64,000 nt of DNA from Pseudovirgaria hyperparasitica. Taxonomy: Eukaryota > Ascomycota > Dothideomycetes > Acrospermales > Acrospermaceae. Shown in pieces: positions 45,073 to 55,965 of the stretch. The notes under the pieces were generated by a model. That model was given only the letters and a program-made list of their open reading frames with translations, was not told where the DNA came from and made no database searches. The position numbers and the translations under genes are program-made. The stretch's first letter is position 1, and each line of letters opens with the position of its first letter. The stretch spans positions 2,443,494 to 2,507,493 of the forward strand of contig NW_022985549.1 in NCBI RefSeq assembly GCF_010093815.1, given 5' to 3'.

Positions 45073-46150
45073 TCATAGCTTCGCCTTCTTGCGCCCCGCG
45101 ACTCCCTGGATAACCTCATCCGACAGCATCGCGTCAGGATAGGCGATGCCATTCCCGCTCGGCCCGGCCGTTCGCCACGCGCCCCCATCCACGACCACAA
45201 CCGCGCCATTCACATAGTTGCCCGTGTCTCCGAAGAGAAAGACCGTCGCATCCGCGATATCCTTGACGGAGCCCATCCTACCCACGGGCACAAGCCTGGT
45301 CAACGCCTGGACATCCTCGGGCCGCGCAAGGCGGTCCATGCCTTCGGTATTCGCGATCGGGCCTGGCGCGATGACATTGCTCGTTATGCCGCGGGGCCCC
45401 TGTTCGATGCAGAGGGAGGCGGAGAGCGCGTCGATGGCGGCTTTGGCGGCGGAGGCGGGCGCTTGGAAGGGTGTGCCGGCGTAGTGCAGGGTGGCGGATA
45501 CGAAGATGATGCGGCCGCCTGTGCCGTTTCGGGGTGGTGTGTTGCCGTCGATTCTGTGTGCGGCGGCGGATTTGACGAGGTGGGGGAGGGTGGCTTTGAG
45601 GGTGTTGTAGGAGCCGAGTAGGTCGATGTCGATGACGGATTTGAATGCGTTGGCGGAGGCCTGGTTGATTGTTGCGAGGAAGTTTCCTGCTGCGCCGGCG
45701 CTGTGGTGTTTGATTTAGCTTTCCTTTCATTCATTCATCATCGTCTTGTCAAATCTTGTGCTGTGTATCGGGGGGCTTACATTGTAAAGTCGATGCCGCC
45801 CAGCTCTTGCACGCACGTTTGCACGGCTTGCTCCAGACTGTCTAGCTTTCGCACGTCGACGTTGCCTAGACCTATCACCTTCGCGCCTTGTCTTGCTGTT
45901 GCGATGTCTTTGGCCATGCGTTCGGTTTTCTCTGGATTGCGGCCTATGATGCAGGCATTTGCGCCCAGATGCACCATGGCGCGGACCTGTGCAGAGCAGA
46001 TGGTGCCGGCGCCACCGGTGCAGAAGACGACTTTGTTGGCTATGAGGCGTCAGTGATTGAATCGTCTTTCTACTCTATTGGCAGAGTACGCGTACCGAAG
46101 ATGCCATCACGCCATGTATCGGAGACGTATTCGTGTTTCGCGAGAGGCAT
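45073..46150 (-). CDS. SPS19: Peroxisomal 2,4-dienoyl-CoA reductase (short-chain dehydrogenase)
   Basis: Three exons (46150-46096, 46039-45781, 45700-45073) give 313 residues. The SDR cofactor motif is VVFCTGGAGTICSAQ, followed by IIGRNPEKTE (NADPH preference), then DFTIAGAAGNFLATINQ, spanning the second intron, and the SAAKAAIDAL helix. The C-terminus is ...RKKAKL, a peroxisomal PTS1 signal of the SKL type. In yeast and filamentous fungi SPS19-type enzymes reduce 2,4-dienoyl-CoA so that unsaturated fatty acids can enter beta-oxidation. Introns are 56 and 80 nt, with GTACGC and GTAAGC donors. The AGAAGNF motif and PTS1 make the assignment strong. Confidence 0.92.
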
Positions 46151-46838
46151 TGGGACGACGAAGGACGGAGATGAGGGCTCGAGGAGTAGATTCTACGCGC
46201 CAGGAGCACTGCGAATGAAGTTTGAGCTAAGAGTGTGTGATAGTCGTTTATGCGGATTCGTAGACGTTCTAGACTTTTGTGTCAAGTAGCGAAGAAGAGC
46301 AGATGAGGATAGCTTTGTATGATGCGCGAGCTTGTCCTCATGCCGAATAGCGCCGAGGTCCCGCATGTCGAAAAAGTAATCAGATCCAGGCACAGCAAAG
46401 TTGCGGCCGGAGAGAGCGCGGAGAGGACGGCTTTGACAAACCAGCGATGTTCGTTTTACGGCTTCATTCGAAGTAAGACGACTGCGTGGAGCATTCTATA
46501 TCGACTTGGGCGAGCAAGTGTATTATTATATTATGTTTGTTGTATGTCGTCTTAGCGGGGCAGGAATGGAGCTTTGACGGTGTTAAGGCATCCATCAGCG
46601 TTTAAGCGCGCGGGTAAGTAAATAGACGCGAATCAGGCTGAGCCAATCAGACGTCTGGAGATGACGCTGCATTCCAATTCCAAGCTCAGCCCAACTCTCT
46701 CGCCAGCACAACGTCTCAGCATCCTCAGACGACAACAACACAACACCACACCACACCCATCTATACAAACCCGGCAGAAACCTCATCGCAACACCGATCG
46801 TCAATTGTCCTATCTCCACCATCACACCCTCATCCAAA
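46151..46838. other. Promoter spacer between divergent genes
   Basis: About 690 bp between divergent SPS19-type and Atg33-like genes, holding both promoters. No other gene is seen. Confidence 0.6.
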
Positions 46839-47415
46839 ATGCCCAAAGCAGTCTCAATCTTCAAATTCGTCGGCACGATATCCCTCGGCCTACTCACCGT
46901 ACGCTCATACAAGCCCTTCACATCCACACTCAAAGCAAACACAACAAAACTAACTCAACCATAACCCCCAGGGCACATCCTACACCCTCACAACCGCCAC
47001 CCTCCCCTCCCTCCTCGCCCTGCCCACCGCACAAACCTGCTCTACCGCCCTGACACACCTCACGCGCTACGCCACCCTCCACCGCCGCATCCTCTCGAAC
47101 GTCGCCTGGGCATCGCTCGCTCTCGCGTACGCCGTCTCGCCGCGTCATGCCAAGCATCCATATCTGCTCTGGACCGGTCTCGCGACGCTGACGGCGGACT
47201 TTGCGCCTACGTTTGCGTTGCGGGTGAGGAAGAGGGTGGTGGTTGGAGAAGAGGAGGATGGCGTGGGGGCTGGGAGGACGGGCGAGGAGGATGTTAATGG
47301 CGAGACTGTGCGGAGGGATGTGGTGCGGTGGCGGAAGGTGGAGGCTGTGCGGGCTGGGTTGGCTGGGACGGCGTTTGCGATGGCTGTGGTGGGGATTTGG
47401 GGGGATGGGTTTTAG
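46839..47415 (+). CDS. Atg33-like small membrane protein
   Basis: Two exons (46839-46898, 46972-47415) joined by a 73-nt GTACGC...CCAG intron give 167 residues. The first segment, VSIFKFVGTISLGLLT-GTSYTLTTATLPSLLALP, spans the intron and forms one or two hydrophobic helices. Two further helices follow (NVAWASLALAYAVS and VRAGLAGTAFAMAVVGIW). The order and the FVGTISLGLLTGTSYTLT wording recall fungal Atg33, the mitochondrial outer-membrane protein needed for mitophagy in yeast. Between helices 3 and 4 lies a charged loop with a Val/Glu/Gly-rich stretch. The family call is from memory of motif wording and is probable, not certain. Confidence 0.7.
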
Positions 47416-47993
47416 GGGTGTTGTGGTTGTGGAGTGTGAGAGCGGGACTCTTGGGGGTGTAGGGTGGCTGCGGGGTGGTGGATGGAGTATGTACTGATGG
47501 AATGCGTAAAGACGGGGGATATATGACATGGACATTGTATCACACACTGCACGGCGAAAGCGCGAGAGCGGAACGAGGCTTGATATCTCGACTCTGTGTT
47601 AGCAGTGCGTGGCACATCTCTCACTCCGCGCGATATAGTTCATTCCAGTCCACTCAATCGAATCGAGATGAACAATTCCCACGCCAAGACGTCAACTAGC
47701 CCTTTGTGCCTGAAGTCAAGTACCAGAGCACGACACGCGCGCATGAACATGTGACGCATGAGTACACAACAGTCTAAACACCAAAGATAATACGTAAATC
47801 TCGTCGCATTCGTAAGTTGGGTATCTCGTATCGTATCGTATCGTTTTGCATGCATCGGTTTCGCATGCATGCATCCATCCATATATCCCATCCCATGAAT
47901 CAATCCCATCCAAGACCACCCAAACCAACCACCACTTCTCCGCATAAGCCATCCCAATCACACAGTCCCCTCTCCTCCTCCCTTCCTCCCCAA
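47416..47993. other. Spacer between converging genes
   Basis: About 580 bp containing the two 3' ends. No gene seen. Confidence 0.6.
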
Positions 47994-48293
47994 CTACCCA
48001 AGCAGATTCAACCTCGCCAAAACCTCCCTCGGCCTCCACGCCCGCCAGTCCACCTCCCCCGTCCTCCCGACAACTTGCGCGTTGTTGTTTTTGTCTTTGT
48101 CGTTGTCGTTCCCCTGTGCATCAGCGAAAAAGACCCCGTCGCGCGCTATCGTGCTTTGATCTACGATGCCGAGGGCGCGTGGGCGGGCGTTGACGGGCGC
48201 CATGTAGAGTGGGAGGGCGGCGGAGAGGGTGGTGATGAGGAGGGTAAGGGCGAGGGCGAGGGTGAGGGTTAGACTGGGGGTGGAGGGGCGCAT
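47994..48293 (-). CDS. Small secreted protein, 99 residues
   Basis: A single exon. The N-terminus MRPSTPSLTLTLALALTLLITTLSAALP is a clear signal peptide with cleavage likely after the ALSAA-type region. The mature part of about 70 residues has no cysteine, is rich in Asp/Asn (NDNDKDKNNN), and ends in a basic/hydrophobic stretch WRAWRPREVLARLNLLG. The open frame extends upstream without a good start; I chose the Met directly before the signal peptide. No known family. Cysteine-free small secreted proteins include effectors, peptide precursors and cell-wall peptides. A pheromone-type repeat precursor is not seen. Confidence 0.6.
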   Translation of the reverse strand: MRPSTPSLTLTLALALTLLITTLSAALPLYMAPVNARPRALGIVDQSTIARDGVFFADAQGNDNDKDKNNNAQVVGRTGEVDWRAWRPREVLARLNLLG

Positions 48294-48910
48294 TTTTGTG
48301 TTTGGTTGTTTGGTTGTTTGGTGGTTTGTTTGGTGGTTTGGTGGTTTGTGAGAGATATTGTGTGGATGTATGTATGTATATGCCGTGCGAGTTTGCAGAT
48401 TATACACGAGCAGTATCGCGAGTCCAGACGCGAAGCTCTGTCGTGACAGTATCGTTGTACGTAGCAAGGAGTCGCAGTCGCAAAAACCCGGATTCTTCAC
48501 TCTTCTTATGATAGATAAGTGAATCAAACACCCGATCGTCCGCAGAGCGCCAGCGCAGACTGTCCCAAGAACCAAGTCACCAACCAACACAACTCGGAAC
48601 GGGACCTTGGGGCTCTTTTAGAATAATTATGCGAGGCGGGCGCAACAGACTCTTTTTGTCTGCTTCTGCGTCTGCGTCTTTGTATGCGTCTTTGTATGCG
48701 CGTGACCACCACCAACACCACGACTAAATACTTCGAGCCTTTTGGGAGGCTGGAATGGACTTAGTGCTGGATCGGCGGGTGAAGCGGGGGGATAAATGTT
48801 CTGGACTACGCCACACACTGGTCGGATGGATCGCGATGGCCGTAGTCTAACGAGGAGAAATCTGGAGTGAAGTACAGAAGTACAGTTAAGTCGTAGTTCG
48901 AGGCCGAAAT

Positions 48911-48962
48911 AGACAGACAGACAGACAGATACAGGTCCAGTCAGTCAGTCAGTCAGTCAGGT
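48911..48962 (+). repeat. GACA and CAGT tetranucleotide arrays
   Basis: About five GACA units, then about six CAGT units separated by a short spacer. Confidence 0.85.
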
Positions 48963-49272
48963 AAGTTGAATACCCAAGTTCCCCATCCGGGAGGTCATCC
49001 ATCAACCTATATATCATACACGCGCCCAAGCTCCAAAAGGAATGTCACTCCAGACAAAACACAAAAGCAGGACACAGTGGCACGTTCTTCCTACGCACAT
49101 GGATATGAATGAATGAATGGATGACCAGCCAGCACGGACTGCCTGCTCCGAGCGAAACCCACCCGCCAACATGTAACACACTCGTCGTCGCAGGTATAAT
49201 TACAAGACCGAGATTCGTAGTCGGACTGCTGCTGCAGTAGCATGTCAAGACACTTGGCACTGTGATAACGGG

Positions 49273-49312
49273 CTGACTGACTGACTGACTGATGGACTGA
49301 CTGACTGACTGT
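49273..49312 (+). repeat. GACT tetranucleotide array
   Basis: CTGA/GACT units interrupted once by ATGG. Confidence 0.85.
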
Positions 49313-49500
49313 CCGAGCCGACATCGAGCTAACTACCTAGTTTAGGTAACCAGGTCGCAGGGTAAGTGAATACAAGATGTTGTTGTTCCCATACCCAATA
49401 TGTAGCGAGCCGTCAGCCCACCGCCAGCCCAGCCCAGCCCAGCCCAGCCCCTGTCCCCGCAAAGCCTCGGTAGTGTCCGAGTAGCGTTTCAGAGACGGGT

Positions 49501-49557
49501 TCACGGTCACGGTCACGGTTCACGGCCACTCCGTCACGGTTCACGGCTCACGGTCAT
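49501..49557 (+). repeat. TCACGG/TTCACGG array
   Basis: Interspersed TCACGG and TTCACGG units, about seven in all. Confidence 0.75.
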
Positions 49558-50346
49558 GTCTAAGGCACCTAACTACAACAGAAAGGAGCTAAGAGTCAAG
49601 AAAATTCGGATGTAAGAACATTTTTTGACCATCTTGCCGTCCCGACTGCGGAACGAGTACAGCACGTCTAGATTGTACAGTACATTGTTTGTTTGGCGTG
49701 ACTTCCGTCTCGTTCACTCCATACTTCTTCTTCCACAGGGAGAAGTTGGGAACAACACCAACCACATACACCTACATACCTAGCCTAGGATGAATCATGG
49801 CGGATAGCTTTCATTCGCTTGACATACTCCTGATTCACCTAAAGCGAGCCAACGAGAACTACAGCCTATGCTGTCAAAACAATGACGGCGGCTCAGGTGA
49901 TCCGATGGTAGTGTAGTCTCAGTCTTCCACCCTTTAAGGCACTTCATCATTTTTTGAAACATGTTATATTCAATACCTGGTAACAATCATTACACCTCGC
50001 TCGCACACGTCCACACCCACACCCGCACCCAGCACCCTTCATAATCCATGACCGAAAAAAACAATACAACACCGAAAGAGACCCCCCTCCACGCCCGATA
50101 CGCCAGTATACAGCCAAAAATGGTTAGAAGCCACTCATTCGTCTATCCACGCACAGCGATCGGAAGAGACATTGAAAGTATGCTTAGTCCATGGTGTTTG
50201 AAAGCAATATGTGCAATCGCCGAAAGGTAGGTAGGACAAAGGGAATGAATTTTGTTGTGGAAAAAAGCCAAGGTAAAAATCGCGCGCCATCGTGAACCTA
50301 TACTCTGTCGTTTGCTATCAAGAGTCGTGATGTGATGTTGTATCGT

Positions 50347-53300
50347 CTAAAACATCATCGACTTCACTTGTCCTCTCCGGTCCAGATTGGTTCGTGCTCT
50401 CGGAGTGCCTGTCGTCGGGTGAGGTTTGTGGTCCTTCTCAACAGGCGGTGGCGGAAGGTCGCCCTTATCACGAAGGTTCTGGCCACATTCGCGTGCAGCC
50501 TTTTGAGGGCTGTTTGGGGCTGTCTTTGATGCCGGCATAGCCTTGCCAGCCGAGCTTGGACGACGCATCTCTCGCTCCTGAGCTGCCTCCTTGATGGCCT
50601 GAGCCTTTTGCATCTGCGCTGCAGGGCCGTGAGGCACACCCTGGAATGTATGCTTCTCGCGTTCCTTTCGCTCCTTTTCGAGCACGAGTTCGGTCCACGC
50701 TCGGGACCTACCCGCGGATTCCTTGCCGACGGTATCGTGGAGAATCTTCATCCAGCCTTCCTTTTGCTCGGCGCTATCGGCGTAGAAGTCGATAGTCTCC
50801 CCATTTGCAAACCGGATACGGAACCCCTCCTCTACGAACATATATCCTTCTTCCTCCTCGCTGAATGCAGACTTGCGACGACCGCCAGACTTGGTCTCGG
50901 TAGGCTGTGTCAACTTCGATCGGTCATCAACGAGTTTTGTTGCCTTGGCAAGGTTGATAGTTGCCCGGGGCTGCCTGGTGGATTCATGGTACGCCGTGAG
51001 CTTTGACCCATGAAGCTTGAAGAATCGCCGACGCCAGTACTGTATCGGATGTCAGGAAGAGTAGCCTATGCCATGCAAATCACAAAACTTACCGGACAAT
51101 CACCGCCTTGCTGACTTAGGTGACCCTCATACGAACGGTCTTTGAGCTGTTCAGCTTCTTGGAGCTCACGAATACATGCGTTCATGGACTTTGGCATGTC
51201 GTCATCTGTAGCCTTCTTTGGTCTAGGCACAAACAATAGTTGAAGAGTAAGTTTGCCAATCCTGTATGGAGGTCTGGTGACAACACCACCATGCTTACTC
51301 CTGGCACTGCTAGCGGCCACAGCATCTTCAACAGTCCACTCGTTGAAGCAAGGGATGTCGACCATTGTCGGACGTCCATATGCTTGCCGTTCATGATTCT
51401 TCAGCGACACATACGACCTGCCGAAAGTACCGTCTGCACAAACACGATCGTGGAGAAGATCCCAAGCGGTCGGCTCTTGGTTGCGTCTTGCTGCTTGGGC
51501 TTCCTGCGCAGCTCGATCACTCTCCTCTTGTTGCTTGCGCTCCATCTCCTTTCGCTTCTTGGGTGATGCAAGAAATCTGCTCAAGGAGGCTGTTTTCTTG
51601 TGCACATGAGTTTTAGTTGGCGATACAGTACCAGCGGGCTTCGGTGGCGCTTGGAGCTTTGTTTGCAGCGCTAGGTTGAATTCCAAGTCATCTTGCACAG
51701 TAAGTTCAAATTCTTGTCCTATAGGTGCATTCCGACTCAGTTCTAGCCAGGATGTGGTGACGCAATGGAGGCCATTATCGAGCGTTAGTTGGAACCAAGT
51801 CTTCTCCTCTGCATATATGGTCAGATATTAGGATCAATGAGTGGTTCGTCGATACTTACTTCGAGGTAAAGGTAGATTAAGATCCTTGACTCCCACCACC
51901 TTGACGAAAAGACGACCACGCTCCTGTTCATCTTCGAATGCGTCCAAGGAGGCTTGATTTTCCATAAGGGTGTCAAGACCAGCATTTACCGCACTCTCTT
52001 GGCCTGGCAAGGGGGGTGCAGGACCAGCCGTGGACCGATTCTGGCTTCCAGAAGTCGAACGGATGCTCTTGCGTCTAACCTTTCCATTCCATGGCTCTGT
52101 GGTCCAAGTCTTTGCACGCTCGTGGCTTGCTTTTCTTGGGCTGCTTCCCGCAGACTTTGAACCTGAGGTCAGCAGGACTTTGGTCTCGTTGCTGACATCG
52201 CGGTTGTTGGCGACGACAAGCTTTGCGTTTTCTCTCGTCACATATCCTTTCTGTTTGCGGGTGTATACGTTAGTTCCTGAATGCTCAAAGCCAAATGGGC
52301 GTCCGCAAACATGCTTGCCGCCAGACACACATTCTGTGGTTGTTGGGAAAGTGGCGTAAGACGGTAAAGGAAATAGTTTATGTACCTTCTGTGCTTCAAC
52401 AACTCGGTCGAACTCTTTGTCCATATCGAAGCTTAGATCTTCCGAAGTGTCATGGATGGAGAGATCCAATTTCATCTTCCTCAGGCTTTCAATTCGACTC
52501 AGTCCATTCTCATCTGGCGCATTCAACTCTTCACTCATCTCTGCAGGTCCTAGTGATCTCCTCGGACTTCGATCGGGAATTGGAGGAGGTACCTCACCGC
52601 TGACCTGACGTCGTGTTGCGGCCATAGCAGCGGCATCGGCTGGAGTCAGAGACGGACGTATTTTGAGCGTTCCTCCCGATGCCTTAATAGTAGCTTCAGG
52701 CTCTGGAATGACGGGGGATACACGCTCGGCTGGCTCGATATCTAAATCGTGATGTATGACAGAATCCGGTGTAGCGGATCGCTCCTCGATTGTGATCGAA
52801 TCCACACCTACTTGGCCATCTTCAGGCGTGATCGACCGCTGCAGGAATTGACGGGCCGCCTCGAGCTTCGGTGGATCTGTAATCGAAACTTTGTGTGGAT
52901 TGGGCGAACCTTTCATTAACCCGCGCAATTGAACATCGAAGTCAGTGTTAGAAAATGCACTAAAGTCTGGCAGACCCGTTATTTTTGAGCGGTCTGTTCC
53001 GTCTGACTTTGGAGAACCCAGCATTCCAGGCTTTGGTGTTGGAGGTCCCTCGTCTTCAGATGTGCTGTCTGAAGCAGGCTTTTGGGTGGATACTGCGTTT
53101 GATTGAGACGAGTACACGCTTCCTTCATCCTCTTCATTCAATGAGCTACCTTCGACGTCATGTCGAATCACGGACTCATCCATATCATAATCATCCAAGC
53201 GAGAAAGGTCGCGCTCGGGGCTATACATATCAGGAATCGAGTAGTGACTAATGTCTTCCTGCTCAGTCTTGACCTGGAAATCGCCTACGTATTCATCGAA

Positions 53301-55073
53301 ATTCGAAGACGCCTCTCTAGATGGAATTGGAACGTCTGGATCAAGATCCGCGAGGTCTCCATAACTTCTTTCGTGATCATCGTCATATTCTTCTTCTGGA
53401 TGCTCAAACTTCTGGCTTTTGACTTTGCGCAAGATTGACTCTCTGGAGATCTTGGGGGCTTGGAAGTTTCCGAGATCAGGAATATCCCCTAAGATTGAAT
53501 CTTCGTGAATCACAATGTCGGATTGCTTCTTCGCCTTTGGTGTCTTTTGTGGGGACTGGCTTCCATATGACAACCTGGAGTTGTTTTGATCTGGGGAGTT
53601 TTGGACATCCATGAGTCTGAATCGCTCTTCAAGAGATAGCGCATTGTCACGCATACCCAAAATCTCCGCTTTAGTAACAGAGGCTCTCGGAGGAGATGGC
53701 AGTGATCGTTGTGAGCTGTCGGCAGACTCTGGAAGGCCAATTGCGGATTCGCGTCTCCCGCGCCCAATAGATTCTCTCACTGATTTGGGCAGAGCAGGCA
53801 AGGGACGGGATCCTTCCGAGTTGCCTGAGCCATTCCGATTTGGTGTTGATGATGTGCCATTGGGCTGTGCGGACGGCATTGGGCTAAGATCCCTGCCCTC
53901 GAAGGGATCCTCGAAAGTATCTGCAAGCGAGGTATTTGCTGCATCTGGGCTCATATGGCGCCAATCTTCGGGCAAAACTACGGGTGTCTTATCTGTGTCT
54001 TCCAGAGATGCATCGAAACTGTCTTCATTCATGATGGATCCAGCCTGCTCGAAGCTGTCATCCTCGTCGTACTCTCCAAAAGAATCGTAGCTTCCTTCTC
54101 GCGATCCTGATGCGACCGAGGATGGCTCTGGAGTAATCATTTCATACTCATTGATCTGTGGAGGTGCTTGCTCGAAGGTAACACTTTTGGCATGCCGCCG
54201 TAAAGCCCTGGCGGGACTGATCTTCGCGGTATCATCGTCTTCCGACCAGATCGACCCCTCTATGTCATATGCCTTAGCTACAGCACTAGGCCTGCCATTG
54301 CTTAGAGAAGATTTGACGGGGGATTGTCTCTCTTTTGGTGGTGGTGAAGAAGACGTTGTATATTCAGCCATCGGAAGTCTGCCAGGAGACTTTGTAGGGC
54401 TTAACATTGGAATTCGGCTTTGTGAGTTGCCTCTTTGGTGTCCCTTGATATCACTGTTTCCTTCACGAAAGCCTTCAAGGCCACGCCCACCATATGCATT
54501 GCCATGAACTTGTGTACTCAGAGGGCGACCCGCAGCCAGGGGGCGCTCGACCTGGGGAATCGCAGTCGGATCGTATTCCGTCTTTTGTTCACGCGCAAAC
54601 ATACTGCTGTTCTTTACCCGAGAGGCTTTCTTGAGGTTCTCGATGGAACTGCGTTTCGGTGACGGCGAAGACTCGCGATCGAAAGAGAACGAGTTCTCGG
54701 CGTTGAAGCGCCCACTGGGAGAAGCTGGGTCTCGCTCTTTCCAAAACAACCGAGTGGAGCTAGTAATGGCTGTAGGGTCGTACGGAGAAGACTCAGCGTT
54801 GGTAAACATCATCTTCTGGAGTGTGTTAGTCAAGCGACAGCTTCCCAATGCGACGACCACCGTACCTTCGTAGCTTGATTGAAGCTTGGAGAGTTCCTTC
54901 TTTGAGATGTAGAACCAATCTCAGAGAGCGGTCGCTGCCCACTGGATTTGCTAGGTGAAGACATCGGTGTTGTTTTACTGATGCGCAACGGAGACACCTG
55001 AGTGAGAAAAGCCGCGGTCAGCTTAGAGAACACCATGATGATGCAGACCAATTCTTACCGTCTCAGATGACAT
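50347..55073 (-). CDS. BUD4: BUD4/anillin-like septin-associated protein
   Basis: Six exons (55073-55059, 54997-54866, 54815-52386, 52250-51860, 51808-51093, 51039-50347) give 1458 residues. The N-terminal two-thirds are disordered with many SP sites and acidic clusters. Then comes KGYVTRENAKLVVANNRDVSNE, an anillin-homology region (RLFVKVVGVKDLNLPLPR-KEKTWFQLTLDNGLHCVTT) and a C-terminal PH domain starting YWRRRFFKLHGSKLTAYHE. This order is that of Bud4, which binds septins and directs septation and axial budding, acting at the cell cortex. The donor of exon 3 leads into a 135-nt intron with no stop and no frame change; I removed it because AQK-KGYVTREN is the conserved join. Other introns are 61, 50, 51 and 53 nt. 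Confidence 0.92.
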
Positions 55074-55965
55074 TATACAAGTGACCCAGATTGACTAACA
55101 ATGGCGATGCAAGGTCGACCGAGTGTCAGCTTTGGAATGTGCACCCAAGAATGCACACCTTCGGAGAGATTCAGTGCTGCGATTGGGACGATGCGAACGA
55201 TTGGCTTGTAACTGGATAGATGAGAGAAATGTAGTTGCACGGCGGCATATGCCAGCGCACGAATGATTGACAGCTTCAGTATATGCGGGCAGCAGTTAAC
55301 GAGTGAGTGCAGCAGGTCGAGGAATGGGTTGTTAGGCTTTGTGATGTGATGCCGGGTTCCAAGACGAGTCGCGCGGCGCTAAGGGTTGGCCGAGTAACGA
55401 CGTTCGAGTCTCACCACACAATCCCTTGGCTTTTGCGCAGACATCCCTACTGTACCCCGCCCATACGGCATTATTGTATACTAATAGTCTATCATTTGTC
55501 GGATACATACATTATAGCAATACCACATCCGGGTCAACAATGGATGCCTCCACAGCTATCTCGTTCGGCCTATGGCTTATAAGTAGACGAAAATACAGGT
55601 TGATATCACGAATTCTCAAGTGAACGTACCGAGTGGAACATGGACAACCTGGCTCTTCGCTAGGAGAAGCAGAGCTGATATATATGAGCAAGTTTCCTCT
55701 TGGCGTGTTGTTGTTGTGTCGGAGATCGAGTACTATTATCTGAATTGATACTCGGTGGGACTTAAGCGGAGCATCTCCGCTCCGCCCCGCTGGCCTGGGC
55801 TTTCCGACGGCACGGTATAGCGCCACAGTGTTCAGCCACAGCCCGTAAATTTGCTAGCACGTAGGCCCTTCTGACATGTGCACGACAGTCTTCTTCGCCA
55901 TGTGTTGATATCTCTTCGACTTCGACTGTGATATCCGTTACCCCATTACGGCGGTCTTCTCCAAT
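55074..55965. other. Promoter spacer between BUD4 and MRH4
   Basis: About 890 bp between divergent genes. No supportable gene. A pair of weak tRNA-promoter-like boxes at 55385-55415 was considered and rejected. Confidence 0.6.

Larger units (their letters stand above)
48294..50346. other. 2-kb gene-free interval rich in tetranucleotide repeats
   Basis: No supportable gene. Contains TTGTTTGG-type units (about 48298-48350), GACA and CAGT arrays (48911-48962), GACT arrays (49273-49312), CCCAG units (about 49428-49450) and CACGGT units (49501-49557). It should include the promoter of the secreted protein and the 3' UTR of BUD4. Confidence 0.6.

Noticed and set aside
45278-45730. Arg/His-rich minus-strand frame
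   Set aside because: Overlaps the dienoyl-CoA reductase exon in another frame and has no domain.
55385-55415. tRNA-like A box (TGGCCGAGT) and B box (GTTCGAGTC)
   Set aside because: The boxes are only about 16 bp apart, too close for a tRNA, and no cloverleaf can be drawn.
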